A DNA stretch of 64,000 nt from NCBI GenBank assembly GCA_001632425.1, contig KV425599.1:183281-247280 (forward strand), given 5' to 3'. Origin of the DNA: Neolentinus lepideus HHB14362 ss-1 (lineage: Eukaryota > Basidiomycota > Agaricomycetes > Gloeophyllales > Gloeophyllaceae). Of this stretch, positions 46,801-61,742 are shown in pieces (positions within the stretch are counted from its first letter, which is position 1; each line of letters opens with the position of its first letter). The notes under the pieces were generated by a model that did no database searches, was not told the DNA's origin, and saw nothing but the letters and a program-made list of their open reading frames with translations. Both the position numbers and the translations under genes were made by a program.

Positions 46801-49800
46801 TGAGATACTGATTTTGGTGCCAAGACAATACGTAGGAGTCTGACCACGCAATTGTGCGCCGAATGGACTTGCTCACCACCGGAGCTGTACTGGAAATGTC
46901 CTGTGTCTCGCTGTCATCTGGACACATCAATTGCCTGGCATAGTCGCCATCCGTCGATACCCGCTGCAGCTCCTGCCAGTAGGACAAGCCGTCAGAATCG
47001 TTCGCCAATGGCACCTCTTTCCACAGAGGGGGGGACATGCCAAGTACACCCCACAAGCGAATGGGAGCAGACGCATGGAAATGCCAGTAGAGTGGTGCAG
47101 ACTGAGGCGTCCACTCTTCGAGGGATGCGACCGAGTAGGTAGGGGGGTAATCAGCCTTCGGAATACATGCGATATGCGCATTCTCGACTGTGGACGGCTC
47201 TAGAGGAGTAACAACCTCAAGATCTCGAAGCATCTCTAAGATGTCCAAGACACGGGTCCGAGCTCTCGCTCTCCCTACTTGGAGGATTGTATGAAGTTCT
47301 TGATCAATGTCCCCTACGGGTGTCCGTCTCCCTGAGTCGGACTTTAGCAGCTCTGAGAGTCTCTCGTCATACGCCAGTGCCGACACTATTTTGAAATAGT
47401 GCTGTATGGGAAGATCGGTGAAAAAGTAGGAAAAATGTACAATGCGGTGCTCCAGAGAAACGATGCGAGGAGAATCTTCGCCCAGCGCAATACGGCCGAG
47501 CATGTAAAGGTGGAGCTCCCGTGCTCTTATCATCTTGCCGACCTTGAAGCCGTACATCTGCGCTCTAGTGTGATTTTCTGTCAACAATACATTGCGAATC
47601 GTCTCATCGTCATAGCTGAACAGCTGATCGGCTCGAGCAATGTTCCTCGCCCAACGTTCGTCATGTTTGTCTGATGGTTTATCGAGGCGAAGAAGCTGCA
47701 GGGGGAGAGCCGCGCGCTCAACATTCTGTCCCGGGACAAATTCCATTACTTCTTCGACCTTCTTGATCGAGGGAGGTTGGATGTTGAGCAGAGTTCGCCC
47801 AACAACACTGAGGAAAGCGTCGAGTTGCTCCTGGGGGAGTGCTGGAAGATAGCTGATGCGTGCTGGACGATGTGACCCAGTTGGTAACTTGACGATGGTT
47901 TTCAATGTCTTGACTTTCCCCCGAGATTCCAGATTATTTAGAGTAGCTTCGATTGTACGTCTGTCCAACCGGCTACCAACTGGTGCGCTGGTTGGTTCCC
48001 CAGCACTTGTCATTCTCTGAATCATTTCAACATGGGCATCCAGAAAGTCTTTCCCGCTTGTGACGGCTATCCCTCCCAACTGTTCCAGGAGCTGATATAT
48101 CTCGTTCTCCCTACGCAGTTGCGACACATTCGCTTTAGGGCGAACTATACCAGCTATTTGCGGTGGTCCGGAAGCTTTTCTTCGCTTTGATGGGCCAGCA
48201 TCAACGTTAGATTCAGCGATATCTCGCTTTATCCCACTTCCGCTGGATGAGCCGAGGTCGAATACGGTTGTGAGTATCTAAATCGTTCGTGACATTAAAG
48301 GTCAGCGTGTTCATGCGTCGTCATGAGCGTTCACCTACCTGCGGAGTGGTGGTTGCTACCTCAGATGAATTGAACGCCATCAGGACTGGATCTATGGGTA
48401 TGAGCGTTGGTTCCTGAGGAGGCCGTACTTGCAAGTCATAGACTGTCTGAGACCGTCCCATCTCTATAGACGCTTCCCGAGAAGCTGGCGACAGTCCTGA
48501 GCATTCTGGAGGATCTTCGGACAACTCAGTAAGTGGGGACAGCGCCTCTTCATAAGCATGGGGTGGTAGAGCATCGTCGGTCTGCTTCGGCCCAGACTCT
48601 GCATCGATCATTGGCAAGAGGTTAAACCCTGGTTCGACGTCATCTCCATCCCCATGTCCAGTCAGATCCACATCATTGACGGCTGCCTTACTCTTTCGAG
48701 GGATTTTGGTGCTCTGATTAGACGGCCTACCTCTCTTTCGAGGAGCAGAGGACTCATCAATCGCACTCGCCAAGACTTCTCCTCCCAGGCTTTCTTTCCT
48801 TGCCTTAGGTGGACGGCCTCGCTTCTTGGCTTGAGGCGTCTCTTTAATGCCAGCTGCGGTGCCGCCTTCGCTTGTCAAGCTGTCTTTCTTCACCTTAGAG
48901 GGCCGCCCACGCTTCTTCGCCTGTGAGACTTCTTGTGTGGCAGCCGGAACAGGAGGTGCGATGGACACATCCACATCTTCGCCTGCCAAGCTGTCTTTCT
49001 TTGCCTTAGAGGGACGTCCGCGCTTCTTGGACTGAGGTGCTTCTTGACTGATGACGGGAGCGGCAGCGTCGTCGCCGGGATTCGTTGACTCCGCACCCAC
49101 TCTCTGTTCAACCTTGGGTCTCTTGGGAGGCCGCCCTCGCTGTTTAGAAGCCGAAGCCTCGGAAGGACCAGCCCCGTCATCAAAAGCGCCGTCGATGTCT
49201 CGCATTTCTCTCTTCCGTTTCCGTTGCCTGGGCTCTTCACAACCATCAGCAGCCTCGACTTTATTGGCCTTAGCCTTCTTGGGTGTCTTCCCTTTCCCTT
49301 TGGTGCTGGCACCCAATGGCCTGCCTCGAGGTTTGCCAGAACCAGAGACCTTACCCTGCTTCAGTTCCTTGGAAAGGTCTTGATGCCGAATCAAGGTCGC
49401 TTCGTCCTCATAGAACAACGATGCATCGACAGACAGGAAGTCGCCAACAGAGGAGAAGTCCACTTTAGCATACTGACTTTCCGAGTCGTGCAGGTTCTCC
49501 TGGGCAACTAACTCCCGATATGCTGCTACAGTGTAATACCTGTGCCGGCGTTCTCGACCATGTGTTTCCATCATCTCTGCGACGCCGAGATCGCTAAGAT
49601 GCGGAGGAGGCGGGTACTTCTCGAGTCGCGTCATCAGCAGTTCGATTGTCCGCTTGTCGAACTGTCCGAGGTTCTCCGAGAGCTCCTGGATAGTTGTTCA
49701 GTGCATATAGCGAGATAGCAATCCTGTGACTTGCATTCAGAGTCATGCCTTTTGTGCCTGCTGCTTCCACGAGGTTGACCATCTGCTTGTGCAACGTCAA

Positions 49801-51363
49801 ATTTATCTTCAACCCAACGACTTCGTCGACTGTTCAAACTGAATGAGTGGGTGCAACAAGCGCCGGAGAATAAGCGCTCACCGTCGTCGGCATCCATCTC
49901 GTCGTGAGCCGTGTCTTCCCCGGCCACATGACGAATCGCGCCCTGCAGATCACCCATCTGACTTCGATTCTCTGTAGTTACCAAGCGCACGCATTGAAGA
50001 TAGCTCCTTTTCTGCAGCCTCGAGTTCGGATTTGGTACATAGAGCTTCTCAATGACACCTTGTGATATGAGATCGTTTAATCGTGTACTGAAGAAACGGC
50101 GATCTGTCTTGGTGGGGTGGGAGAAGCCCTGATAAAGGAAAAGTAGGTAACCACTCAATGAGAGATACATGCAAGTCGGGACCTACGATGCTGAGTATAA
50201 GATTCTGGGATACATGCATGTTGTTTTTGCAGGCCTTCAGTAGCTTGACGATGCGGGCTTTGACTAGGGGCAAACTTGACAAGTGCCGTGCGTCGATAGG
50301 GTCGAAGTGGACTTCACTAGGTCCCGAGATTTGTGATTGGCCGTCATCTCCCAGGTCGCCTTGATCCTCTTCAACGTCTTCTGCGACGTTTTGACCACGC
50401 TCTTCTTCTTCTCGGATCTGCTTCCAGAGCGGGCTGCGATCGTAGAAGTACTTATGTATGCAGAAGTGAGATCCAACACCTCCGCGACGTATCTTCACGC
50501 TGGGAATGCCGTGAGTTCCCCTAAGGTAAGACACTGCATACAGAACTCACATGTGCTCGAGTTTAAGAAGCTGGTTTACGAGATAGTGACAAGTCTTTTG
50601 GTCATATCCGGACTTCTTTCCAAGTTCCATGACACTAATACCGCTGTCACGGCCACGAGTAATCAGCTGGAGAGCTGTGTATACCATCGGGCTGAGCGAG
50701 GAAGGCTGAAAAAGCGCTTAGAAACAGCCTGAGTTGCTAAGCACATTGTAATTAATGTGCTTACCCTAATATGAGAGCCCGTGATAGCGACAAGGGAGGT
50801 CTCAGGATCGACCGCCATCCTCAGGCTGTCTCCGTACTGAACCTGCAGGTCTTCGAGGCTCCTTACCTTCGCATCATCGATAAGGTCGAGCGTGCTGGCA
50901 GGAGCAGCTTCTTTAAGCTCTTCTCCTCTCTCTTGAGCTTTTCGCTTCGCACTGGTCTGGGGAGCGATGTAGACCTCCGTCGTAATACCCGGAGGCACAG
51001 TCCCAATGCGCACGGCAGGGTGCTGGACGATTAGGGACCACACGAACGCACAGTACGCATCATCCACGGTCTGCGGGTGCGCCGGGTTGTGCAAGTGGAA
51101 CTCCGAGATGAAATCCCGTAATCTCGAGACACTGCATCCTGTGCATAAAATCAAGAGACTGTCAATACACTGCTACAGAACTCGAGAGAAGGACGGAAGA
51201 AAATTCAAATGCTACAAGGTGCGACAGCAGGGTTCGAACCCCAAGTCGTCCGAACTTTCCTCACTACGCGCCCTCCCCTCGCGCCTATCACATGATAGAG
51301 GCACTCACCCAGATCTCCATCGAAAGACAGCTCTCGGACGCAATGATGCACTAGCTCGTCCAT
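43820..51363 (-). CDS. TFC3: TFIIIC largest subunit (Tfc3/tau138), B-block binding, with AT-hook array
   Basis: TFIIIC recognises the B box of tRNA genes and recruits TFIIIB for Pol III. From ATG 51363 (MDELVHHCVRELSFDGDLG) the N-terminus runs through TVDDAYCAFVWSLIVQHPAV. The B-block winged-helix part follows (VMELGKKSGYDQKTCHYLVN) and then VKIRRGGVGSHFCIHKYFYD. A winged-helix segment FFSTRLNDLISQGVIEKLYV comes next. The exon at about 48350-49634 holds six GRP AT-hook cores in Lys/Arg-rich surroundings. A large exon (46140-48160) carries another winged-helix region and HTLQRISWVVCAPLEVIRDF, then a basic coiled stretch. The C-terminus is WLDIFGKRVKKIWEAALRAV and EVNDILRFLRARGFLEPRVS, ending YQV with TAG at 43820-43822. 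Total length is about 2,200-2,350 residues, larger than yeast Tfc3 mostly because of the AT-hook insert. The single-gene model over 7.5 kb rests on continuous frame and family order. Confidence 0.88.
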
Positions 51364-52008
51364 TTGCAGATGCTTCCAAGACGCTGAAACTGCCTGTAGT
51401 CACTGTATAGAGTGCGATCTGTTGGGCACAGCCCCGCTACAATTCCGTCGCGCAACCCTTTGGAAACTGGATACCAAGAAAACACCGCGTAGATGTCTGC
51501 AGCTCTTCCGAAAAGTATTGCAAGCAGAACGTTAGACCAATACGATGAGTAAAAGGCGTGACATGCGAGTCACGCAAGGGAATGTATCGGAAGCCATCTC
51601 ACGCGCGGCCATCGATTGATGCCACAAATTTGCAGGGAGCAAAGCAGTTTGTGGATATTTCCAGCATTGCGACACTACTACGTTACTACTACCTAGGAGT
51701 CGCGACAATACACAGATCGAGTGGCGAAGGACAATGCGCGAAGTCTTTCCAAGACGTCAAGGTTCTGAGTCGAGATGAATTGCACGGCTAGATACGAGTC
51801 GATGTGATATTTATCTATGATTCATAGCGATTAATGGTGGAGTACAGAGTATACAGATGCAGTGTATCGTTAGGTCATAAGTAAATGCAGGATGCAGGAT
51901 GCAGGGGGCGTCGGTGACGCTTTTGAGGTAATGAATGTCTATCCGTCTAGCACCAAATCCCTCCCACAGCAAACCCAGAGAGAGACAAAAAGAGAGCAGA
52001 GCACAGCT
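51364..52008. other. Intergenic region between Tfc3 start and Ups2-like stop
   Basis: About 640 bp. No gene is supported. It contains a short direct repeat (ATGCAGG three times near 51885-51906) and the Tfc3 promoter. Plus-strand frames here have no motif. Confidence 0.5.
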
Positions 52009-52663
52009 CTATGGTGATGCCGACTGCTTGTCCTGCGATCCCGATAGACTCCGCAACACATCCGTGAACGCGAGCTTGCCGAGCTGTGCGTTCTGCTCGA
52101 ACCGCTGCACGAGCCAATTTTCGAGCTTGTCCGAGACGCTCCGCCACAACGTCATGCGCGCCTGGATCTCCGCCGTCTGCGTGAACGTCGTCCGCGAGTT
52201 AGAGGCGGGGGAGTACAGTACGTGTTCATAGCACGTCGCGAATTGCGAGAGGGAGAGATTCACGGACGTCATCGTGGCGGTCTGCGTCGCGGGGTCGACA
52301 AACGATACCTCTCTGACGAAAGCATCTTCTGAACCACCAAAAAGCTGCGGAAACGCCTGTAAGCGAGCCGTTTAGCCCGATCAAGGAGCGCGCAACGTAC
52401 TTTGACAACCCACACGGGTGCCTTCTGCTTACACCCCAGTATACGCTCCGTCCGAATGATGCCAGTGTTTGGGTCCACAGACCGGTCGACGACGTCGACG
52501 GTAACGACATGTGCGCAGTGCGGATTGGGGTACTTGTGCCACATCCCAATCACGACCTTTGACCATGGATGACTAGCCCACGCGACACCTCATCAGCGAC
52601 TGCCGATCCACCGCACACTGAAAGCACTCACTCGTAGCTGAAAACCTGTGAGAAGTAATGCAT
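52009..52663 (-). CDS. UPS2: PRELI/MSF1 protein, Ups2 (Slowmo)-like
   Basis: Ups2-type PRELI proteins with Mdm35 carry phosphatidylserine to the inner mitochondrial membrane for PE synthesis. Exon 1 from ATG 52663 is MHYFSQVFSYD with the last codon split by an intron (GA|GTGAGT). Exon 2 reads HPWSKVVIGMWHKYPNPHCA, HVVTVDVVDR, TERILGCKQKAPVWVVK. The last exon reads LFGGSEDAFVREVSFVDPAT, SVNLSLSQFATCYEHVLYSP, and ENWLVQRFEQNAQLGKLAF. The blocks TERIL..KQK.P.W and VREVS.VDP and the end W.VQRF..NA..GK match Ups2/Slowmo. The first intron has the same position and phase as in the Ups1-like gene at 30.2 kb. The 330 bp upstream, to 52990, contain no gene. Confidence 0.9.
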
Positions 52664-52990
52664 GTCGAGAACAGAGCAACAGGAGACAAAGGACTGGTAT
52701 AACGATACGGTCGCGTGCGCTTGCTGAGTGAGGGGCAGTACTAGTGTGGGGTATGCCTGTGATAATTTTCTCCCTTTAGCGTTACACTGACGCCCGACTG
52801 GCCCCGATTCCTGTACCTGTTTGGGACGCCACCGGGTCGACCAATCAGTCAATGGCATGCATCTGATTGGTCCGCAGTCTGCCGCTCTGCCTGCGTCATC
52901 CTTAGGCCTTCTCATTGAGGATCGTACTTGCTGCACTGGCATGATACACTCTATGATACACACTACTAACATAGATGTCTAATCGAAATA

Positions 52991-56047
<3,057 letters not shown>

Positions 56048-56153
56048 GTGATTCTAATACACAAAGGGTTAGGGTCCCGATGAGATAACACTGAGATAAC
56101 CCATTAATATTAACAACAAATTGATATTAATATTAACTGAGTCTCCAGACGCC
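56048..56153. promoter_or_regulatory. Very short divergent promoter with a repeated AT motif
   Basis: Only 106 bp separate the ATG of the ABC transporter (minus) from the ATG of the nucleotidase (plus). The spacer contains ATTAATATTAAC twice (56103-56114 and 56126-56137), each with the palindromic core TTAATATTAA, spaced 23 bp start to start. Confidence 0.55.
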
Positions 56154-57349
56154 ATGTCCTCCAATACCGCCGCCGGATCACTGCACCCCTCCCAGCCACC
56201 CTCCCACAAGTCCTCCGCCCCGCCACGCGATGACCAAGCCGGCTCTGCTTTGGCCGCGCTGGAACCATCCACCCCTACCCCCGTACATCCCCAGGGACCC
56301 ATAATCGCTGTGGATCTCGACGATGTCCTCAGTCAGACGAATGCGTATATAGCTGAATGTAACAACACACCCACTAATAGCACACCTTTTGCGATACTGA
56401 CATTGATACATCAAGGGCACAACGAGCATTACGGATCGAACATGACTCTAGACGATTTCCACTGTAAGACCTTCGTCTTTGCAAGTGCACATGTTAATCC
56501 AGAATGAAAAAAGACTATCACTACTGGAAGGTCCGTACATGCTTCCGACTTGAGCCCGCGTATCTTACTGCACGTCCTCAGAATCCGTACTGGGGCACCC
56601 CCGAAGAGACCAACGAAAAAGTCAAGAAATTCTACGCCACCTCCGCCATCCTCAACACCCAGCCCGTCCCCGGCGCTCTCGAGGGCACCAAGCGGCTCAA
56701 AGAACTGGGCTACCGCCTCATCATCGTCACAGCGCGCGTGAGGAACCAGCTCGAGCCCAGCTGGCGGTGGCTGGAGGAGCACTTTCCCGGTACTTCCAAT
56801 CCGATCCCAACCGTTCCCAGCTTCAGCTGAAGAGGCCCCACCCAGGTGTCATCGAAAGCGTCATCTGTATCGGCCAGTTCGAAGAAACAGTCGAGGACGA
56901 GGGGCACGAGATCGTCACGAAGCTCACCAAAGCCGAGGTAACCCTTCTCTGCGCGTGCTGCCGTGTCCCAACGACGTCACTGAAGTAACCGCACGCAGGT
57001 GTGCCGCAGCCTCCACGCGACGCTTCTAATCGACGACTCGCTTGACAACGCGCTGAGCGTCTCCGCGCCCGCGTCTCCCCCGGACCATACGCACAAGGCG
57101 ATCCCCGTCCTCCTCTTCGGCGACTACCCGTGGAACCGCCGCCCCTCGCACGTCGCCTCCCCCCAGGACTACCTCTCCTTCGCGCAGCGCTCGCAGCTGG
57201 GCGGGAATAGGGGGAGGGAGTGGTGGCGCGACGAGGACGTTGATCTGGATGAGGTGAATGCAGAGAAGGAGAGGGGGCGTGGGGGGCGGATTCGGAGGGT
57301 GCGCGGGTGGGAGGAGGTGGTTGCGTGGGTAGAGGAGAATAAGCCGTGA
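56154..57349 (+). CDS. HAD-superfamily 5'-nucleotidase-like protein
   Basis: The protein begins with a Ser/Pro-rich leader, then HAD motif I IIAVDLDDVLSQTNAYIAE with both catalytic Asp residues. Introns at about 56358-56418 and 56463-56520 join WHNEHYGSNMTLDDFH to the next exon. NPYWGTPEETNEKVKKFY is followed by motif II (LIIVTAR), and motif IV LLIDDSLDNA provides the late acidic pair. The C-terminus is IPVLLFGDYPWNRR and a Trp/Glu-rich end. This matches the fungal NT5C-like, NIF/HAD group with cytosolic (deoxy)nucleotidase folds, although the substrate is unproven. Exon boundaries near 56540-56570 and 56790-56850 are approximate. Confidence 0.8.
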
Positions 57350-57796
57350 TGATGAGGAGACATGAAGAATCGTCGGATGCGAAGAAGATCGGATACCATA
57401 CAAGCAGATGAAACGAAGACGCCCCATTCAAGCGATACCAACAATACACGCCTCCCTCATTTCTTGGACAACCATGAGACATGTAGACTTGGAGAGCTAG
57501 ACGTAAAGAGCGACTGCCAGGACGGATACAAGGAACGTGTGGTCATACAAGTAGATGCATATCGAAAGTCCGTAAAATTCAATGCGTACTTACCACGCAC
57601 GCATGTATATAATCTAAACATCCACTCATCATATACATAGCTACGAAAGGGTACACATATGACTTGATTCACTATATCGTGTTATCCGCGCATGGACCCA
57701 CAACGATGTCACGTCCTTGATGAGCTGCTGAGTCCCAACCATAACAACATTAATTGTACAGGAGTCCTCTCTTCCTCCCAGCTTTCACCAAAAAAA
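57350..57796. other. Convergent 3' region
   Basis: About 450 bp between the stops of two convergent genes. It is AT-rich and has no supported gene; it holds both 3' UTRs. Confidence 0.5.
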
Positions 57797-60167
57797 TCAC
57801 ACCAAATCTTTGATGAGCACTTCCTCCTTCTCTCCCTCCTGCTGGGCCGCGCGCCACAGGACCACCTTCTGCAAGGCGCCACGTGCCCACTCACCCGCAT
57901 CCTCCAACTTCGCGCTAACGCACCCTATCGCATCGCTGCCCCGAGCGCTCATCAGGAGAACCCAGATGACCGCCAGGAGCGCGCAGCCCCAAAGGACAGC
58001 AGCGGCGACGCGCACTGCAACGCTGTCCGCGGGCACTTCGGGGTTCAGGTCGATGCTCGCGCAGACCATCGACGCGACGAAAGCGGTGATCCTGCAAGAC
58101 AGAAAGGGAGATGTGTGTTAGGCGCCATAGAGCATCGCGGGAGGGTACGGCGCTACTCACGCCCATGCGGAGAAGGCGTACGGCAGGCTGTACGCCACAC
58201 CGAGTCCTCTCAAGCCTCCGGGCTTGGTCCACAAGTATTGTTGCTGCAAGTTGAGTCAGCGGTCAGCGGGAGCCAGGGCTGTCAGCTCGGACGCTTACCA
58301 CGGCTTCAGCGTTACACTCGTCGAGTGCGCGGAGCTGGTGGAGGAGCAGCACGGCCGTGATTAGACTTGCCGTGCTGAACGACGCGGCGAACAGGAGCGC
58401 CTCGTCCGCGAGCGACCTGGCGGTTTCCTCTCGACCGTGCAAGAGCACCGCTTCAATCACGAGCAGAATGCTCGACTATGGGTCAAGTGAGTGCGACTTC
58501 CGGGCGTGGAATCAGCGAGAAGTCTCGAGACGTACTAGCGCTGCTACATTCTTCCATTCTTTCTGCACCTTCGCAATGTGCTTCTGCCAGGGCGTGCATC
58601 GCATGATCCTGTCTACCCATACCTCCTCGAGAGCTGCGGCATGTTGTCGGGGACCGTCGAACAGCATGATACTCAGGATATGGAAGAGCACGGAGCGGGT
58701 GCGGCTGAGAATCTTCGAGGACAACAGTTGGTCCTGACTGTCAGTAGTGTCTTCGAAGATGCTTTGCGTGGCGCTGAGGCGTGCGCCGTATTGTCCGTAG
58801 TAATTAATGAATCGCGTGTGCGCTGTGGAGATGTCATCATCTCCGTAAGGGCCTGGACATGTGTGGTCACGTACTGAAGGTACCCATGAGCCGACCTACA
58901 GCCATGTGTGAGCATACCGTTGGGTTTACCATGCAAAGCTGTTTGCACGCACCGACAATCTGAGCGGAATAGCCACCACGGCTGCCAATCTCTGCGCAGC
59001 GTTGAGATAAGCTCGGAGATGACTCGGTCTGCTCAGCTGGACGCGTACCTCGTAAAGGCTGAACCATCGCCATGAGCTCCTGTATTTCACGCCCGTTGTA
59101 AGAACTAGTAGAATCGGACGCCGTCAAAGAGTCTAGAACGGATAGTACTTTCAACGGCGGTGCTTATGGAGGACGTTCCATTGCAACCCACCTACGCCAT
59201 TATAGACCATTATACCCTTGAGCTCCTGGAGGATCTCAGAAGTTACCTCGCGGTGGCACGGGAACAACTCGTAATGTTTCCTTTCCTTTCTGTTAGTAAC
59301 CGGAATACGACTACATGAGTAATGTTGCGCCTCACCAGTATTCAACTTCGAGACGGAGCCCTGCGGTGGTCGAGGGTGAGCAAATACAATGGTGAAACAA
59401 CGGGAGCTTGCTTTACCCATCTGAGACAGCTTCGACTCGGCCTGGAACTCGTCTACCAGTTCTTCCGCGTCGTACTCGTGGAGCCAGAAAATCGACCGCT
59501 TCGTATTATCGGCGATGTAGTAGCCGCATTCCGGGAAGTCTTCATCGCTGTCACCCGGGGTAAGATCCAGAACAACTTCGAGGTCGCCGCTTATATCGAC
59601 GTTTTGCGAGATAAGCAAACTTTCAAGAGATTCTATAGCCCTTATGATGGCCCGCAGGTGACGATCATCGTGAAGGTTGGCGTCAGTGAAAATATTCTGT
59701 TCATGGCATGAGTGGCACGGCATGGAAGTCCTGAAATATGACAGGCTATGACCTTCTTTCCGTGCATGAAATACGCCGCACCCTCGGGATGCGCATATTG
59801 GGTCCAGTCGCCGCACTCTTCCAAGCTACATTGAAATATTAGAGAAATGAATAACTGGGAATCTTGTTACGTACCGTGGCCAGTTCCGAGTCAGAGCAGG
59901 GATGTAGACGCTGGTACCGGAGGGACGCTTGGGGCTGTAGCACAAATTAGTCACAGCGAGCAGCCAAGGAAATAGCACGTACATGAGCTGCTTCGTCTCA
60001 TAACGTTTGACTTCATTCGGAGAAATAGGTACAAGGGTGAGCTCGCGTGGCCCGACCACCGTAGCCGAGTCAGACTGAGAAAGACTATCAAGAGAGACAG
60101 GTGCGGCATCGTCGTTGGCGTAGTCACTAGTATGGGCAGAGTCGATCGGTGAGGCAGAAACAGGCAT
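57797..60167 (-). CDS. Agaricomycete orphan-family membrane protein with WW-like N-terminal module
   Basis: From ATG 60167 (MPVSASPIDSAHTSDYANDD) the protein has PRELTLVPISPNEVKRYETK, PKRPSGTSVYIPALTRNWPR, and a WW-like segment W.QYAHPEGAAYFMHGKK joined to a RIFTDANL-like exon. LEVVLDLTPGDSDEDF, CGYYIADNTKRSIFWLHEYD and KHYELFPCHREVTSEILQEL come next. The C-terminal half has RSVLFHILSIMLFDGPRQHA, MRCTPWQKHIAKVQKEW, and hydrophobic helices (FAASFSTASLITAVLLLHQL; VAVRVAAAVLWGCALLAVIW), ending at 57797. I know this architecture from numerous unnamed mushroom proteins, where HPEGA.YF and FWL...D are conserved. Its function is undescribed as far as I know. At least eight introns; some internal joins are approximate. 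Confidence 0.75.
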
Positions 60168-61742
60168 TATGGATGTTGAGATAATTGTGGAGACTAAAAA
60201 GCGTGACAAGGTTGTGGTTGAGTTGGAAAAAAGAGACGCTACCAAAGCGGCGCTTTAATAGCGAGATTTGCTGTGTTCATTGTGGCACGCGGTCGAGGCA
60301 GTACTCACTGAAACCAACCGGGTTATAGAACAAGCACAACCCAGCTTGGGACTCACAATACCTGGTGCCTACCTCATCCGAGATAAGGAAAGGTGGAAGG
60401 CTGCATCGCAGTATATCCGTAATCTCTGCAACTCCCTATGAGAGGTCTCAATTGTGACAGTGAATCTGATAATGTGAGCTTGTACGCCACACTACGCGGG
60501 GAGTTCGGCCACTGCTTGCCTGATGATCCATTTTTGCTGAGTTTCAGAACTTGATGATAATCTAAATTGTTTCATGCATAGGATGACGGTCGTGACTCGA
60601 CTTGGTCCTATCGTTCCCTAGTCGCAAGGCCTTCAATAATCTGTCTCCAATAATCGCGGAATATCTAGTTCCAGGAATTCAGCGTGGGGGGAAATTCGTA
60701 TGAGGGAGGGACTCCTCGTACAAACCTCCCCTGCAGGCTGGAACTAGATATTATTCCGCGAGAGAGCTGCGCCAACTGAAAGCTATTGGTATGATCCAAG
60801 ATGGACCCTGCACCCAAAAGCTTCGTCGAGGTCTTGTACGCAAATTGTCAAAGAGAACTCCTGGGTGAGAGAGCTCGAAGTTAGACAATCTTGCACCGGT
60901 GAGTGCTGTATCCATAATCTCGCTTAGCTGGTTACCGGTCACCGTTTATAACAGAGTGAAAGACAATCATCTTTATATTTAGACCGCGAGCAGGCGAACT
61001 GTTACAGCCCCAAGGTGCGGTACAACTCAACGCTCGGTCACCTGCTTGTCAGCGCCTCTAACGACCACAATACGCGCTAGATCTGGTGTCGCGAGCGCTC
61101 CGGAGAAACCGAGATGCTGTCTAGGGCGGATCAGGACGTAATAGAACCCGTAACTCTACGGGTGAGACATCGATAGAAGTAGCAGAGCATTAATGTGGTC
61201 GGGCCATATAGGTTGGCGCGCCGAATGGTTTATCTGAGCAGTGTTCCGTGACTTCTGTAGTCTAGACAAGACGGATCCATGAGGGACGCAACTTCCTTTT
61301 CCGCAACACGAGCTTGCTGCTTGCTGTATAGTGCACACCGTGTCTCTTCCCATTGACAGTCAATGTGACAATGAGGTCTAGGGCTGGATTGTCTGCCATT
61401 GCCCGAGCTATTTGCCTAACGGGCTCGACGCGAGGAACGAGCGGCTTGAGCCCGTGCACCGCCAAGCTAGGAGTGGGCCACGCGAGTGTCGCGCGCGCTG
61501 GCTCGTGGCGCCCACGCTTGTGGCGTGGTGCCGGATCCTCCAAGTTTTTTAGTCGAGCCAGCGCGACGCGTCAGCCTTTCCCTCGTTCCCCTTCGTCTGC
61601 GCAAGCCTTGGGAAACTTTTTCATTTTCATTCGTGTTTGCTGGTCTTTACCGCCCTCTTCTCGTTTACGAGCTGTAGCATAGACTTTAAGTTATCTCTCG
61701 CATACCCCCCTTTCGGCTAAGTTCCCGGTTATTTAATTAGAT
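60168..61742. other. Intergenic region left of the retroelement
   Basis: About 1.6 kb with no supported gene. It contains an imperfect palindrome at 60655-60760 and GC-rich sequence at 61400-61570. Part of its right side may be the 5' non-coding or terminal-repeat region of the retroelement, but no repeat partner is inside the window, so the element border cannot be set. Confidence 0.5.
60655..60760. repeat. Imperfect inverted repeat, MITE-like
   Basis: The left arm CGCGGAATATCTAGTTCCAG (60655-60674) and the right arm (60738-60760) are reverse complements apart from a 3-nt insertion in the right arm. The 63-bp spacer contains a second small inversion (GGGAGG ... CCTCCC). No target-site duplication is evident. 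It could be a short MITE, a hairpin RNA source or a chance palindrome. Confidence 0.55.

Noticed and set aside
5828..51363. A functional link between the tRNA gene and the Tfc3 gene in the same window
   Set aside because: TFIIIC serves all tRNA genes and acts in trans; 38 kb co-location carries no weight.
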